In this document: piece by piece, positions 1 to 10,029 of the stretch
Layout: each line of letters opens with the position of its first letter
Numbering within the stretch: the stretch's first letter is position 1
Assembly (NCBI RefSeq): GCF_963675165.1
Contig: NC_087392.1
Location: 451,001 to 515,000, forward strand
Reading direction: 5' to 3'
Origin: Halichondria panicea
Taxonomy: Eukaryota; Porifera; Demospongiae; Suberitida; Halichondriidae
Length of the DNA stretch: 64,000 nucleotides
The notes under the pieces: generated by a model
The model's input: only the letters and a program-made list of their open reading frames with translations
Database searches by the model: none
What the model was told of the DNA's origin: nothing
Program-made: the position numbers and the translations under genes

Positions 1-487
1 CTTGGTCCATGGTCTGAGTACATGTGATCAGTATCAGTTGATAACACAGTTGGAATGTATACCTCCAGTCTTTAGTTTGTCCTAATTCATTCCACTTGAT
101 ACCATCCCAGTTCGTCTTGTTTTCCTTGCCCCCATCAGCCTTGCCCCCATCAGCCTTGCCCTTCCCTTTGCTCACAGCCCCTCCATCAGTAGCTTCTGTC
201 GTCTTGATTTTCTTCACAGGAGGAGGTGCCTGGGGCTATACGTACGTACGTGACTGTGTGAGGTGTGTGTGTCAGTGACGTACCTCCTCACTAGTGGAGC
301 CAGAGCCTCCTTCTAAAGCAGCAGGAGCCTCCTGGTTTTGTGGGTGTTGGTATGAGGTAAAATAGCAGAGTATTCAGTAGCTAATAACAATCTCTAGGTT
401 CTAGTGCAAAAGGCTGGATTTATTATCAAAGTAAGTTTTACACAGGATTCTATTAGGTAGAACCTTTCTCTTCCTTCCTTTTGGCAT
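1..487 (-). CDS. Unrecognised Lys/Gly-rich gene, 5' part, runs off left edge
   Basis: I do not recognise this gene. Three exons can be read on the minus strand with phase-compatible splice sites: 464-487 (starts ATG at 487, MPKGRKRK), 284-331 (EAPAALEGGSGSTSEE) and 63-229 (begins APPPVKKIKTTEATDG and ends near NELGQTKDWR). Positions 1-62 would be intron. The donor of exon 1 (GTTCTA) is weak; the other sites are canonical. The protein start is basic (MPKGRKRK, KGKGK, a KADGG duplication), which would suit a nuclear or nucleic-acid-binding protein, but that is inference. It is head-to-head with GET1, 186 bp apart. The rest of the gene is outside the window, so a family cannot be assigned. The exon structure is moderately supported and the function is unknown. 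Confidence 0.4.
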
Positions 488-673
488 GACTTGGACTGTA
501 GATAGTGAGAGAGCTCTTGGAAACAGACGTAGACAGCGGCACAGCAAATACACAGGAGGAACGATCAATGGCCACATTGCATAGGGAAAATCCCTACCTG
601 TAAGTCAACAGTGTGGAACTCTGTTAGGGAATATCCCTTCATCATTTTCTGCTGACAGTGGGCATTTCTGGCC
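488..673. promoter_or_regulatory. Divergent promoter of left-edge gene and GET1
   Basis: These 186 bp lie between the ATG of the minus-strand left-edge gene (487) and the ATG of GET1 (674). Both 5' UTRs and any core promoter must fit here unless distant noncoding exons exist. No TATA box stands out. The call rests on gene geometry only. Confidence 0.4.
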
Positions 674-1505
674 ATGGATCTCCTGGAGAGTGTTGTGATC
701 AACTGGAACCTCCTGTGTCTTGTCTTAGGAACAGTGCTGCTCACCAAGCTGCTCAGATTATGGAGTCCCAAGCTATGTAACAAAGTAAGTTTACTTGTCT
801 ACTGGTTTAGATGCTGGAATACATTAATACATATGACATCTAGTTGGCGTATTGGTACACCTCTGAGCCTCCTGACTTGGTTAGCCTGAAGAGAGAAGTA
901 TCAGATATAAAGCAACAGTTGCAGCATGTTAATATGATGGTGAGATGAAACTCGCTCTTTTTTGTCAGATTGTGTATGTACACTACTATCTGACAGGACA
1001 ATTTTGCAGATCATGCCAGACTTCAGAGGAGAATCAATCAGAAGGACAGAGAGCTTCAGGTGAAAGGTCTGTGCTATTGTAACTATAGATAGTTACCATT
1101 AACAAACCATATTCCTCAGAGAAGGGTCACAAGTCACGGTTGACGAAGCTGAGTGCCGTGTTGAGTGGAGGGAGTTCAGTGTTAATAGTGAGAGCACATA
1201 CATCCCTCTCTACCATTGCTAATTGTTGTCATGCCGTTTCGTAGTTTATAATGCGTATTGGTGTCGTCATGTTGAATCGTCGGAGACCAGTTGCCATTTT
1301 CCCCACTGAACTGTTCCATCCAGTGTCTCCACTCCTGGCCTTCCCCACTGGACAACCAGGTGAGGTGTATATATCCATACCTCCAAGTGCGTGGTCCCTT
1401 ATTGAGTGTTTCTCTTTCTCTGCAGGTGGTATCGGCTGTCCTCTGTGGGCTGTAGCCTGCTCTCAGTTTATAGATACTGTCATGCAATGTCTGAACGTTG
1501 TCTAG
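674..1505 (+). CDS. GET1: GET1/WRB, receptor subunit for tail-anchored protein insertion
   Basis: GET1 (WRB) is the ER-membrane receptor that, with GET2/CAML, takes tail-anchored proteins from the ATPase GET3 and inserts them into the membrane. Six exons join in frame: 674-784, 868-939, 997-1059, 1122-1187, 1245-1359 and 1426-1505. They give 168 residues, close to the 174 of human WRB. The N-terminus has a hydrophobic segment (NWNLLCLVLGTVLLTKLL). A coiled coil follows with the family hallmark HVNMMDNFADHARLQRRIN, the surface that contacts GET3. Two more membrane segments follow, around VLIFIMRIGVV and GGIGCPLWAVACSQF. All exon phases fit. The gene ends 213 bp from the convergent AT-hook gene. 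The identification rests on motif recall, not an alignment, but the NMMDxFAxxARLxRxIN block is distinctive. Confidence 0.88.
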
Positions 1506-1718
1506 TTTTATTGTTGTACTTTTATAATACCATTAATTGTTTTTTGGTTTCAGTACTTTAATATTCTGGCGTAGTCTACAATGTATAATTTATTATGAAA
1601 GTAGTAACAGAAAACATTGCGATCTAACAGTTCCACTGTACATTTGCATGAGTATAGAACAGAAAATTTGAATAATTGTATCTATATAATTATATGAAAA
1701 TGGCTATAATGTTATTGT

Positions 1719-3157
1719 TCAGTCTTCTTCGTCCGATGATTCTACAAATCTATCATCCAGTAGGGGAGAATCTTTCCTGGGCATTTTCTGGATTCTAGCT
1801 GTGGTGTAGGGAACAGTCGCAAAATCGGCAGTCTCAGAATCGCTGGGGCATGAGAGCATCTGTTGGAAAACCTCATTACTAGGTTTGCCTGTACCGCTAC
1901 TAGTATTCAAATTTGTCGGGTCTGCACCAAATAACGGGTATGAGGATGATATGGAGACTGCAGGAAAGGAGGGTAGAGATATATCAAGTGGCTCCGAGCT
2001 CTGAGCTGGTATCACTGCCATGGCCGCCGCTGGGTTCTTTTTTGGTCGACCTCTCTTTTTCTTAGGGGGAGGTATTTGGTCCGAAATGGGTATTGGCCCA
2101 GCCACAGGCTCTTTCTTTGGACGACCTCGCTTCCTTTTGACAACAGGCTCATCGTTTTCTGGCTTGGGATGTTTTCTCGGTCGACCACGAGGGCGTTTCT
2201 CAGGCATCTCTCCGTCAGACTTCTCAGGGGGTTGCCATTCACGTTCTGGTTGATTTTCGGCTTCGAAATCACCAGGATTCTTTTTTGGTCGTCCACGGCC
2301 TTTTTTTGGCTCAGGTGAGGTTGATGAAGGGTTCTTTTTGGGCCTTCCACGTTTTCTTTTGACAGCATTTGGGTCAATAACAGGCGGTGGGTGCTTCCTT
2401 GGTCGGCCTCTCTTCTTCTTAATCGATTCGTCCAAAGATGGCGAGTCTATTCCTCCCACTGTTGACAGTGGTAACACGATAGGAACCACAAGAAGTGGAA
2501 TCTGAAACAGAAAATAATAACAAATGAATAGAAGTGAAAGAGCTATGAATACACTACAAAACAAACAAAACAGTTAATAATTATATCCTTGACACCTATT
2601 CTGCTTACCTCAGCTTTGTCCAGGTTGCTGTCAGTGGATGCAGTGATCTGAGCAACACTCACTTGTGAAGGCTCAGGGACCAGTTCGGGCGGGGGTACCA
2701 GCATCGCCGTGGGCACAACAGGGTGGCTATGGCTCTCCGGCTCGGTCAGCAAACTATCCGCTACTGATTTCGTGGGTGTTGTAGGGGTCTTGGGAGGTCG
2801 TCCCCTCTTTCGTTTGATTTCGGGCTCTGTGCCAGGGACTGGTTGAGGGTGCTTCCGTGGTCGGCCTCGGCCTTTCTTCGCAGGACTAGAGGAGGTTAGG
2901 GGCTCGTCACTCAGGGGTTCGGGTTGAATGGGCGGTACCGAGTCCTCGACCGGGTCTATAGAGACAACGTCCACAACATGAGGGCTGCTGAGGTGATGGA
3001 TTCCCAGGGATCCTCGCATCTCATCTAAAATTTTGTCTATGGTGCCGGTGTCAGTGGCAGTAGGTACTTTTCTGGGCCTCCCTCGCTTCCTCTTGGGCAG
3101 TAGGATCGGAACACTTGACACAGAGCTTTCAATAATATCTTTCGTCTCCAGATCCAT
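1719..3157 (-). CDS. Nine-AT-hook nuclear protein
   Basis: Two exons (2609-3157 and 1719-2501, phase 0 junction) encode 443 residues. The protein is almost entirely disordered and built around nine AT-hooks of the form KRKRGRPRK or KKGRGRPKK, three in exon 1 and six in exon 2. Between them are Pro/Ser/Glu-rich spacers. AT-hooks insert the R-G-R-P core into the minor groove of AT-rich DNA, so a chromatin or transcription-factor cofactor role in the nucleus is likely. The C-terminus is acidic (FVESSDEED), as in HMGA proteins, which however carry only three hooks. No SET, PHD, bromo or other enzymatic domain is visible, so this may be an independently expanded HMGA-like protein. A TTTATT on the plus strand at 1589-1594 reads as AATAAA for this gene. 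An intervening ORF in another frame (2012-2377) is a shadow. Confidence 0.85.
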
Positions 3158-3387
3158 CTTCAGTCAGTCTAACTTACTCCAATATCGTGTCCGCACTTAT
3201 TTTCAAACACAATAATTATGGAGGTTAATTAGAGTTAATAACCGCAAGTGACTGACTCTCACGTGAGAAAAGCCACTTAATTATTGGCAATACCACAACA
3301 GTATCTATGGCAACTGCTGTACAAAATTAATAGTTATTGTCAACAATAAAATCATCACATGAATCAAAAAATTATTATGATTGAAAT
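3158..3387. other. Spacer: AT-hook gene upstream region and lebercilin 3' end
   Basis: This 230 bp spacer lies between the ATG of the AT-hook gene (3157, minus) and the stop codon of the lebercilin gene (3388, minus). It must hold the 3' UTR of one and the promoter of the other. It is AT-rich. No recognisable element or extra coding sequence was seen. Confidence 0.5.
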
Positions 3388-5833
3388 TCATAGTATCAAT
3401 TCTTCTAAATCGTCAGGTTCAGCAATACCACCTGGCATCATGTCCACTTTGTTAGGTTCTGCATTTGGCCTCAGTGGCAACAGTGGTGGAGACTTGCTCA
3501 TTGGTCCAAACACCATGCTTTGGTTATGGAGAGATTTACTTGTCGTGCTATTCAAGTTCACTCGCTTTTCCCATGGATAGTCTTGTTCTCTTCCACTGAA
3601 TGATTCTTGATTCAAGTCTAGTCCTCCTCCATTGAAAATCGGTTTCGTGGGATCTTCACTTTCACCAAAGATATCTTTTGTTTTGTCCGAGCCCTTGGTC
3701 TCCCTAGCTCGTCGTCCAAAGGTTGGTTTGTAGCCTTGATTATCAATACTCTTAGTATCATTGTTGCTGGTAGATGCTTGTGCACCACTGCTTGATTTCA
3801 CACTATATGCACCACTGTTTAATTTCCCCAACAGGTTACTTCCTGATGACTTTTTGCTCCCAAATGGATCATCTTCAGTGAAGAATGCAGGTTTGCCTTT
3901 ATGCAAATTGTCTATGGTATCAGCTTGCCATGATCGGACAGATGTGGAGCTTTGTCCAGAATTGGCTCTAGCAGGTCCAGTGGTTGTTTTGCTCAATGTT
4001 ACACTTTTAGGGTCACCACCGTCATCAATTGCCATCAACTTGGCCAACAACAACTTCTTCTTCTTTGCTTCCTCTTCTTGTGCCGATGTCTGAGTGGCCG
4101 TGAGTGCAGGCATCTTAGGATGAGTTGTGGTGATCAATTGTTCTGTGCTCGCAACTTCAGTTCTTTTCTGAGGAGGCTCATTGTTGTCTGTAATAGTGCT
4201 CTGAGAGACGGTGGTTACTGCTTGACTAGCAGGCGGTCCTTTCCTACTGTCAAGCTCACGCAATTTCGAGAGTAGGAGGTTCTTCTTCTGTTGCTCCTCA
4301 CCTTGAGCAGGTGGTTGCGAGGAAGGGGGCGATTGGATCACATGTTGTATTGTATGGACTGTGGGTGCGATTACTGGCATCTCAACAGGACGCTGAATAG
4401 TTGCTATGGGTGATTTTGGCTTCTGCGTTGCTGGTGGCTGTATATTGTCCATTGATGGAGTCATATCAGTTTGTGTAATACGAGTTTCGAGAGTTTTCGA
4501 AGGTATAACTTGTGTTTGTGAGCTGGATGATTTGAGTGTTGGCTTAGTTTGTAGAGAGACGTTTTTCGTCGGGGGACATGAGAGGTCAGTTTGTGAGAAC
4601 GTGTTTTCCATTAGTGGTACATCTCTAGTGGAAGTGTTCAAAGAATTTCTGCCCATTCGTTGACTGTAAATGTTCATTACTTCCATCTCTTTAGTTCTCT
4701 CCTGTACAGAAAACACAATTATGTAAATAGCAGTTCTGTATGTGTGCAAAATTTACCTTTAACTGATGTAGTGTTTTGTCTGTCCTGTCGCTAGATGCTT
4801 CAAGATTTCGAGACAAGGTTTTGTTTTTAAGCATCAGTGATCTGATCTCCTGGCCATGGGTTTTGTTGAGCATCTCGACTCCCCTTTCCAGTTCCTGTGA
4901 GGAAAGAGAGAGAGGATGAAATTAACTTGTGATGAAGTTAACGATAATTATTTAGAGTTAGGTACCACAGCCTAGCCAGCATGTAGTGGTTTACCTTCAG
5001 TTTCCCATCTCTGTCCTGAAGTTGCTCTTTGGCCTCCTGTAGTTGCAGAGTGAGTGACTCCCTCTCCAAGAGGTTCTTTTGCTTTGCTACCAGCTCCAAT
5101 TTCTTGCCACGATTCTTGAGCCTCCGAACTTCAGTGTGTAGATTAGTCACCTTCTCTTCATGTGTGAGAGACATTTCCTGACTGCGTCTAAGCTGCTCTT
5201 TTAATACTCGAACCTGCAGTGAAAATTGCACAATTTGAAGCAAGAACACGTTGAATAATTGTCAATTTGAACTCACCTCCTCCGAGTGTCTGGCTAGTAT
5301 CTGTGGTAGCTCCCCCTCCTGGGTTGCCACTCGGCTCAGCTCTCTCTCTTGTCGTACTTGTAAACGTGTCAATAATTTGTTCTCTTTCTTAGAATCGGTT
5401 AGCTCCCGTTTACAGTCTGCCAGTTGGTTCTGTATCTTCTTAATGGTGTGCAATTTGGCAGAGAGCTCTCGATCTCTGGGTGAGAATGGCGTTCCTCTAG
5501 CCACTGGCCTCTCAGACATAGCCCTGCCCTTTCCTAAAAAAGCAGTATGAATTAGTATGTGTTACACAAAACAATCTCAATTTTACCTAGCCCTAAGTTG
5601 TTGATTTTTCCAGGATTGTACTGACTTCTAGCCTTCCTTTGTACTGGGTTAGTCCTGGCGGGTAGGACAACAGGAGGTCTCTTTGGCGATGATAACACCT
5701 CTGCAGGCTTTAATGATCCATTGCCACCTTTGGAAGAGTCATATTCTTCAAAATCCTCTGAGTAATCGCTCGAACTCAGAGTAGAGCTGGAGTCCATGAT
5801 GCTTTGCTGATTTGTTTTACATGTAGTTGTCAT
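3388..5833 (-). CDS. LCA5: Lebercilin (LCA5) homologue, ciliary coiled-coil protein
   Basis: Lebercilin is a ciliary and basal-body coiled-coil protein involved in intraflagellar transport in vertebrates. Five exons join in frame: 5587-5833, 5277-5533, 4995-5213, 4757-4894 and 3388-4701. They give 724 residues if translation starts at 5833 (MTTTCKTNQQS), or 712 from the in-frame ATG at 5797 (MDSSSTLSSSD). Residues ~95-330 are a long heptad coiled coil. Family hallmarks are LPQILARHSEEV (LPQIMAKHQNEV-like in vertebrates) and KEMEVMNIYSQRM (near the end of the lebercilin domain). The last exon is a long disordered Ser/Thr/Gln tail with two related elements of the form KKxLLxKLxxxD (KKNLLLSKLRELD, KKKLLLAKLMAID). 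A working ciliary gene fits an animal with flagellated cells. LCA5 and its paralogue LCA5L cannot be told apart here. Confidence 0.82.
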
Positions 5834-6001
5834 GGGAAACTGGAAAAGATCGCCAATATTAAATGTAATAAATGTAGGCGTGGAGGTGTAGCACAGTACA
5901 GCAGCTAGTACAGTACATACAGCAGCACAGTAAATCCAACAAAACAGAAAGATAACAGAGAGCATGTGGTACAGGTGGTGTAGGATATAACTAGAACATA
6001 G

Positions 6002-8226
6002 CTAGAATTGGTCCATTTCTTCTTCAAAGTTCTGCATGTCTTGAATTGATATATCTCCACAAAAATCATCCTCTGCTTTCACTTCAGTCTTTACAGTTGG
6101 CAGTCTTGTCTCTTGTTTACCACCAGTGTGCCCACGCTGCATTCGGCTCTCCCGGAAATACTGAGAGGGGTGCTCCAAACTGAAAGGGGCAGCTTCAATC
6201 TGAAATGACAAACCAGTATTATAAACAAATAAATAACAGCAGAAGGATTTATTAACTCACAGCATGAGTGATCTCATAGTACTTCTGACAGGCTAGTTGA
6301 TAGTGGCCATCCTTCAGATAGGCGGTGATGTTAGTGACTCCTTTATGTGAAACTCCATGAGTGGTGAGCATCTGTCGAATGTGACTATCATCCCAGTGAC
6401 GAAAAGGACACCCTATAATTATATACAGACAAGTATGATAGAGAGAGTACAGGAGTATTGTAGGTGAGCTCACCGTGATGGTCTCCCTGGCCTGGGTTGT
6501 TGGAGAGAATGATCTTGAGGCAACTGTAGGGAGTGTAGTTGGCCCTCTTGCCCTCTTTACCATAGCTGTGTCTCACATTGTATGCATACTGCTTCTCAAA
6601 CTGTGGGGACAAAAACAAATCAACACCAAATCAAATGTACAACATGTGCCTAATAGTGTACACCTTCTCTGGTTCCATTTTTTTGACAAACTCTGCTCTC
6701 CAGAAGGCCATAGCTTGGTCCAGTGTGAGTCCAATGCTCTTGAGGAACAGTCCGTACTGTAGACGACCGAAGTGCCTCAGATGGTGTTCTTTGCGCAGGG
6801 TTTCATGCAAGCTTCTCATACAGGGAGGAAAGGACTGCTTCGAGACCTACACACATTATATAGGGAAACTATATATAACCACGTACATACAAATCTACGC
6901 TGTACAACAAAAATGCAAGCCATGGTTAATTATTTAACTAATCTGAGACACATGCACAAAGACTCACGGAGTCAATCTGGGCCAGTGAGATGCTTCCCTG
7001 CAGATTCTCTCCCACACTGGAGAAGTCCTCACCAAGGTAGCGATGTTTGATGGTCTTGAGCATGGGGGCAATCCTCTCATCATCATCCACCACTGGTAGG
7101 TGGTTGCGGGTCTTCTGCAGGGGAAGAAGAAATGAAGTAGATGATGGGTACAGAGAGGGGTGTGTTTTACTTACCACTAGTTCCTCAGAAAGCTTCTGTC
7201 TGAACTTGTTGCACACCAAACGAGCAATCATTTCCTCATTGTTGACGGGTATGTACACAGCGCCCTGAGGGGACGGTAGGTTACACACAGACGCACAGTG
7301 CTTGCAGAATGGAAGCTTACACTCTTGATGACCACTTGTCTGCTCTGAACCAAGTCCAGGGCGTCAGCAAATGGTACAATGTAGAAGCTGTCAGGATTAT
7401 TTTGATAGAAATTCAGTTCTTCATCCTTCAGCTGGCAAAAGAATTTGAGCATTTATTTATATTTGCCTAAAAATCAGACTCACCTCACTGTCTTCCCTAC
7501 TGACAACATCAAAGTTGAAGTCATCTTTGTAGCTGTTAAAGAACTCTGCTCGCTCGGAAAACCCTAACAATTCTCTAAATCTCATTCTCAGCAACTCTGT
7601 TTCCAGCCCCAGAAACCACCGCCTCATGTCCTCCCTGTATAGAATATAGCAACAATGATGAGCGTGTGTATGCCACAGTGGGGTGTGAGTGTGTGTGTAC
7701 ATGGAGGGGGTGACTCAACGTTCTACAGTAGGCCAGCCGGAGTATGTAGTGTGAGAGGTGGTCTCTCCTCCGCTCTCCCACAACCTTAGCGATGACACTG
7801 TGATTTTTTTCTTTTGTGGAATCATCAGGCAAACGCTGCAAACACAAAGCTAGATAGACATGGTGTTAGAATCAGAGCAACCCTCACAGTAAGTGGCATG
7901 TCTTTGAGTGGTCCAGTCTTGACGTCCTTGATATAATTCTCGTCTCCTTTGTGCTTCCCTTCTCGTGAGGCCCTCTGACGAATATTGTCTAATTTCTGAA
8001 GCACTGCAACAATATGTATCGTTACATACTTGTATAGTGCCAATAAACTCTAGATAGTGAGTGCGCGTGTATGGTAATAATTATTACTTTTAAGTCTCTG
8101 CTCTGCCAGCTCTTCAAACTCTTTTAGACTGATGGTCTCGTTTGGAGGAGTCTTGTACAGCTGGAGCCTGGTTGGATAGTCTCCTAGATGGGCCCTGACA
8201 TTCTTTTTACTTTTACTAAACTCCAT
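6002..8226 (-). CDS. PRIM2: DNA primase large subunit (PRIM2)
   Basis: PRIM2 is the Fe-S subunit of eukaryotic primase. It pairs with PRIM1 and DNA polymerase alpha to make RNA-DNA primers in the nucleus. About ten small exons run from the ATG at 8226 (MEFSKSKKN) to the stop at 6002. Conserved blocks follow the family order: [70 protein letters not shown] and [10 protein letters not shown]. All four expected cluster cysteines are visible: in FPPCMR, YSCLKI, the CPFRH context and LACQK. An in-frame ATG exists 40 codons upstream (8346), but MEFS at 8226 matches the human start and is preferred. The C-terminus is acidic ([11 protein letters not shown]). The gene is head-to-head with UROD. Confidence 0.92.
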
Positions 8227-8368
8227 TTCAAGTTGAATTTTAATACCAGAGCTTGTAAGGTCAGAGGTCAAGCTGATTTCTCCAAATGAAGCACCCACAA
8301 AAAGTGTGCGCTTTTTAGAAACTCCAGTGCCATTACTGTAAGACACAGCTGATTTAGATCTGCAAGAA
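8227..8368. promoter_or_regulatory. Divergent PRIM2/UROD promoter
   Basis: Only 142 bp separate the preferred PRIM2 ATG (8226, minus) from the UROD ATG (8369, plus). If PRIM2 used its upstream in-frame ATG (8346) the gap would shrink to 22 bp. Two housekeeping genes therefore share one very short bidirectional control region. No TATA box was seen. Confidence 0.5.
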
Positions 8369-9901
8369 ATGGCTACTCAGAATACTTTCCCAGCGCTCAA
8401 GAATGATCTGATCTTGAGGGCAGCTCGTGGAGATCGTGTAGAGAAGACTCCAGTGTGGGTCATGAGACAGGCTGGAAGATATCTTCCTGGTAAGCATCCA
8501 TCTACTAGAGTATCTATGTGTATTACTGCCTTTATTATATTGCAGAGTTTAGAGAATTTCGTAAGCAGCATGATTTCTTCACCATTTGCCGCACTCCTGA
8601 GCTAGCCTGTGAAGTAACCCTACAGCCAATACGAAGGTTTGATCTAGACGCAGCCATCATCTTCAGTGACATCCTAGTCATCCCTCAGGCCATGGGTCTA
8701 ACTGTGGAGATGGTCCCTGGCAAGGTGAGCCTCTACACGCCAGTACATGCTTAGTAAGTACTCAAACTGATACGATTATTACAATTTTATTACTCATATT
8801 TGTAGGGACCTCACTTTCCTCAGCCGCTACAGACGCCCTCTGATCTAGCTCGTCTCAAACTACCAGTGGATGTGAACCAAGAGTTGGGCTACGTATTCAA
8901 AGCAATCACACTCACAAGACAGAAACTAGAGGGGAAAGTCCCATTGATTGGGTTCTGTGGAGCACCAGTAAGACACATACAGCACGCACACACACACACA
9001 CTAGTGTAATATAGATCCATTCTAATACTTAATGATAAATTTAATAGTTTTGTTTTTGTTTTTTTTGTGCAGTGGACTCTGATGTCCTACATGATTGAGG
9101 GAGGTGGTAGTCCTACTCTGAGTAAGTCCAAGGCCTGGCTGTATGCTCATCCTGACGCTAGTCATCAGCTGCTCCAATCCATCACGGACGTGTGTATCGA
9201 GTACCTAGAGGGACAGGTGGCTGCTGGAGCACAGCTGCTGCAAGTGTTTGAATCTCATGCTGGACTCCTCGGGAGAGAACAGTTCCTGCAATTTTCATTG
9301 CCTTATCTGAAGCAGATTGCCAGCAAACTCAAGGCTAATCTTCAAGCAAAGAACCTCCCCATAGTACCAATTGTAAGTGTGAAAAGTTCAATATAGCACG
9401 TCTATTCCAACTGTAACGCTTCGAGGCATAAATTACCTAATCGACTATAAATAATAATTATAACAATTTAAGTAAAATGAGGTTTATCTCTCTCTCTCTC
9501 TGTCTCAGATTGTATTTGCTAAGGGAGCTCACTACGCTCTCAAGGAGCTCTCTGACACTGAGTATGATGTGGTTGGTTTGGATTGGACTATGGAGCCAAG
9601 AGAAGCAAGGCATGTGCTAACCATAATGTCATGTGTGTTGGCTAGGCTATGCATTGATTGTGTAATTCCTTCTCACAGGAAGTGTGTAGGGGAGACAGTC
9701 ACACTGCAGGGCAATTTGGACCCCTGTGCTCTGTACTCACCCAAAGAGGACATACGAGCAGCTGTTAAGAAGATGGCAGAGGGCTTTGGTAGCCAGCGCT
9801 GGATAGCAAACCTTGGCCATGGGATATACCCAGACATGAATCCTGAACACCTCAGAACTTTCATAGATAGTGTACATGAGTTTACCCAACAAGAAAACTG
9901 A
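8369..9901 (+). CDS. UROD: Uroporphyrinogen decarboxylase (UROD)
   Basis: UROD converts uroporphyrinogen III to coproporphyrinogen III in the cytosolic part of haem synthesis. Six exons (8369-8489, 8546-8724, 8806-8967, 9073-9372, 9509-9609, 9679-9901) join in frame into 361 residues; the human protein has 367. Family signatures are present: [17 protein letters not shown] with the substrate-binding Arg near the start, [12 protein letters not shown] with the key Asp, [29 protein letters not shown] and [12 protein letters not shown], then the C-terminal [10 protein letters not shown]. The fifth intron only keeps the frame if it uses a GC donor (AAG|GCATGT at 9610) with the acceptor ending at 9678, a known minority class. 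The gene runs tail-to-tail into CRYZL1. Confidence 0.96.
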
Positions 9902-10029
9902 TCAGTTTTAGAACTTTATTGTGATAATGAAATCAAATACATGTATCAGAAAAACATTAAATAATACAAAAACAACGTATACAAAAACAACATTAATTTT
10001 GACAATGACTATTATAAATAAACGGAATG
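9902..10029. terminator. Overlapping convergent 3' ends of UROD and CRYZL1
   Basis: The two stop codons are only 128 bp apart. A plus-strand AATAAA at 10017-10022 and an ATTAAA at 9957-9962 can serve UROD. The minus-strand AATAAA for CRYZL1 (TTTATT at 9915-9920) lies about 15 bp after the UROD stop. The two 3' UTRs must therefore overlap antisense to each other. Signals are seen in sequence; their use is inferred. Confidence 0.5.

Noticed and set aside
8227-8346. Upstream in-frame start of PRIM2 at 8346 ([12 protein letters not shown])
   Set aside because: The start at 8226 (MEFSKSKKN) matches the known PRIM2 N-terminus, and the extension has no counterpart in the human protein. It remains possible as an alternative.
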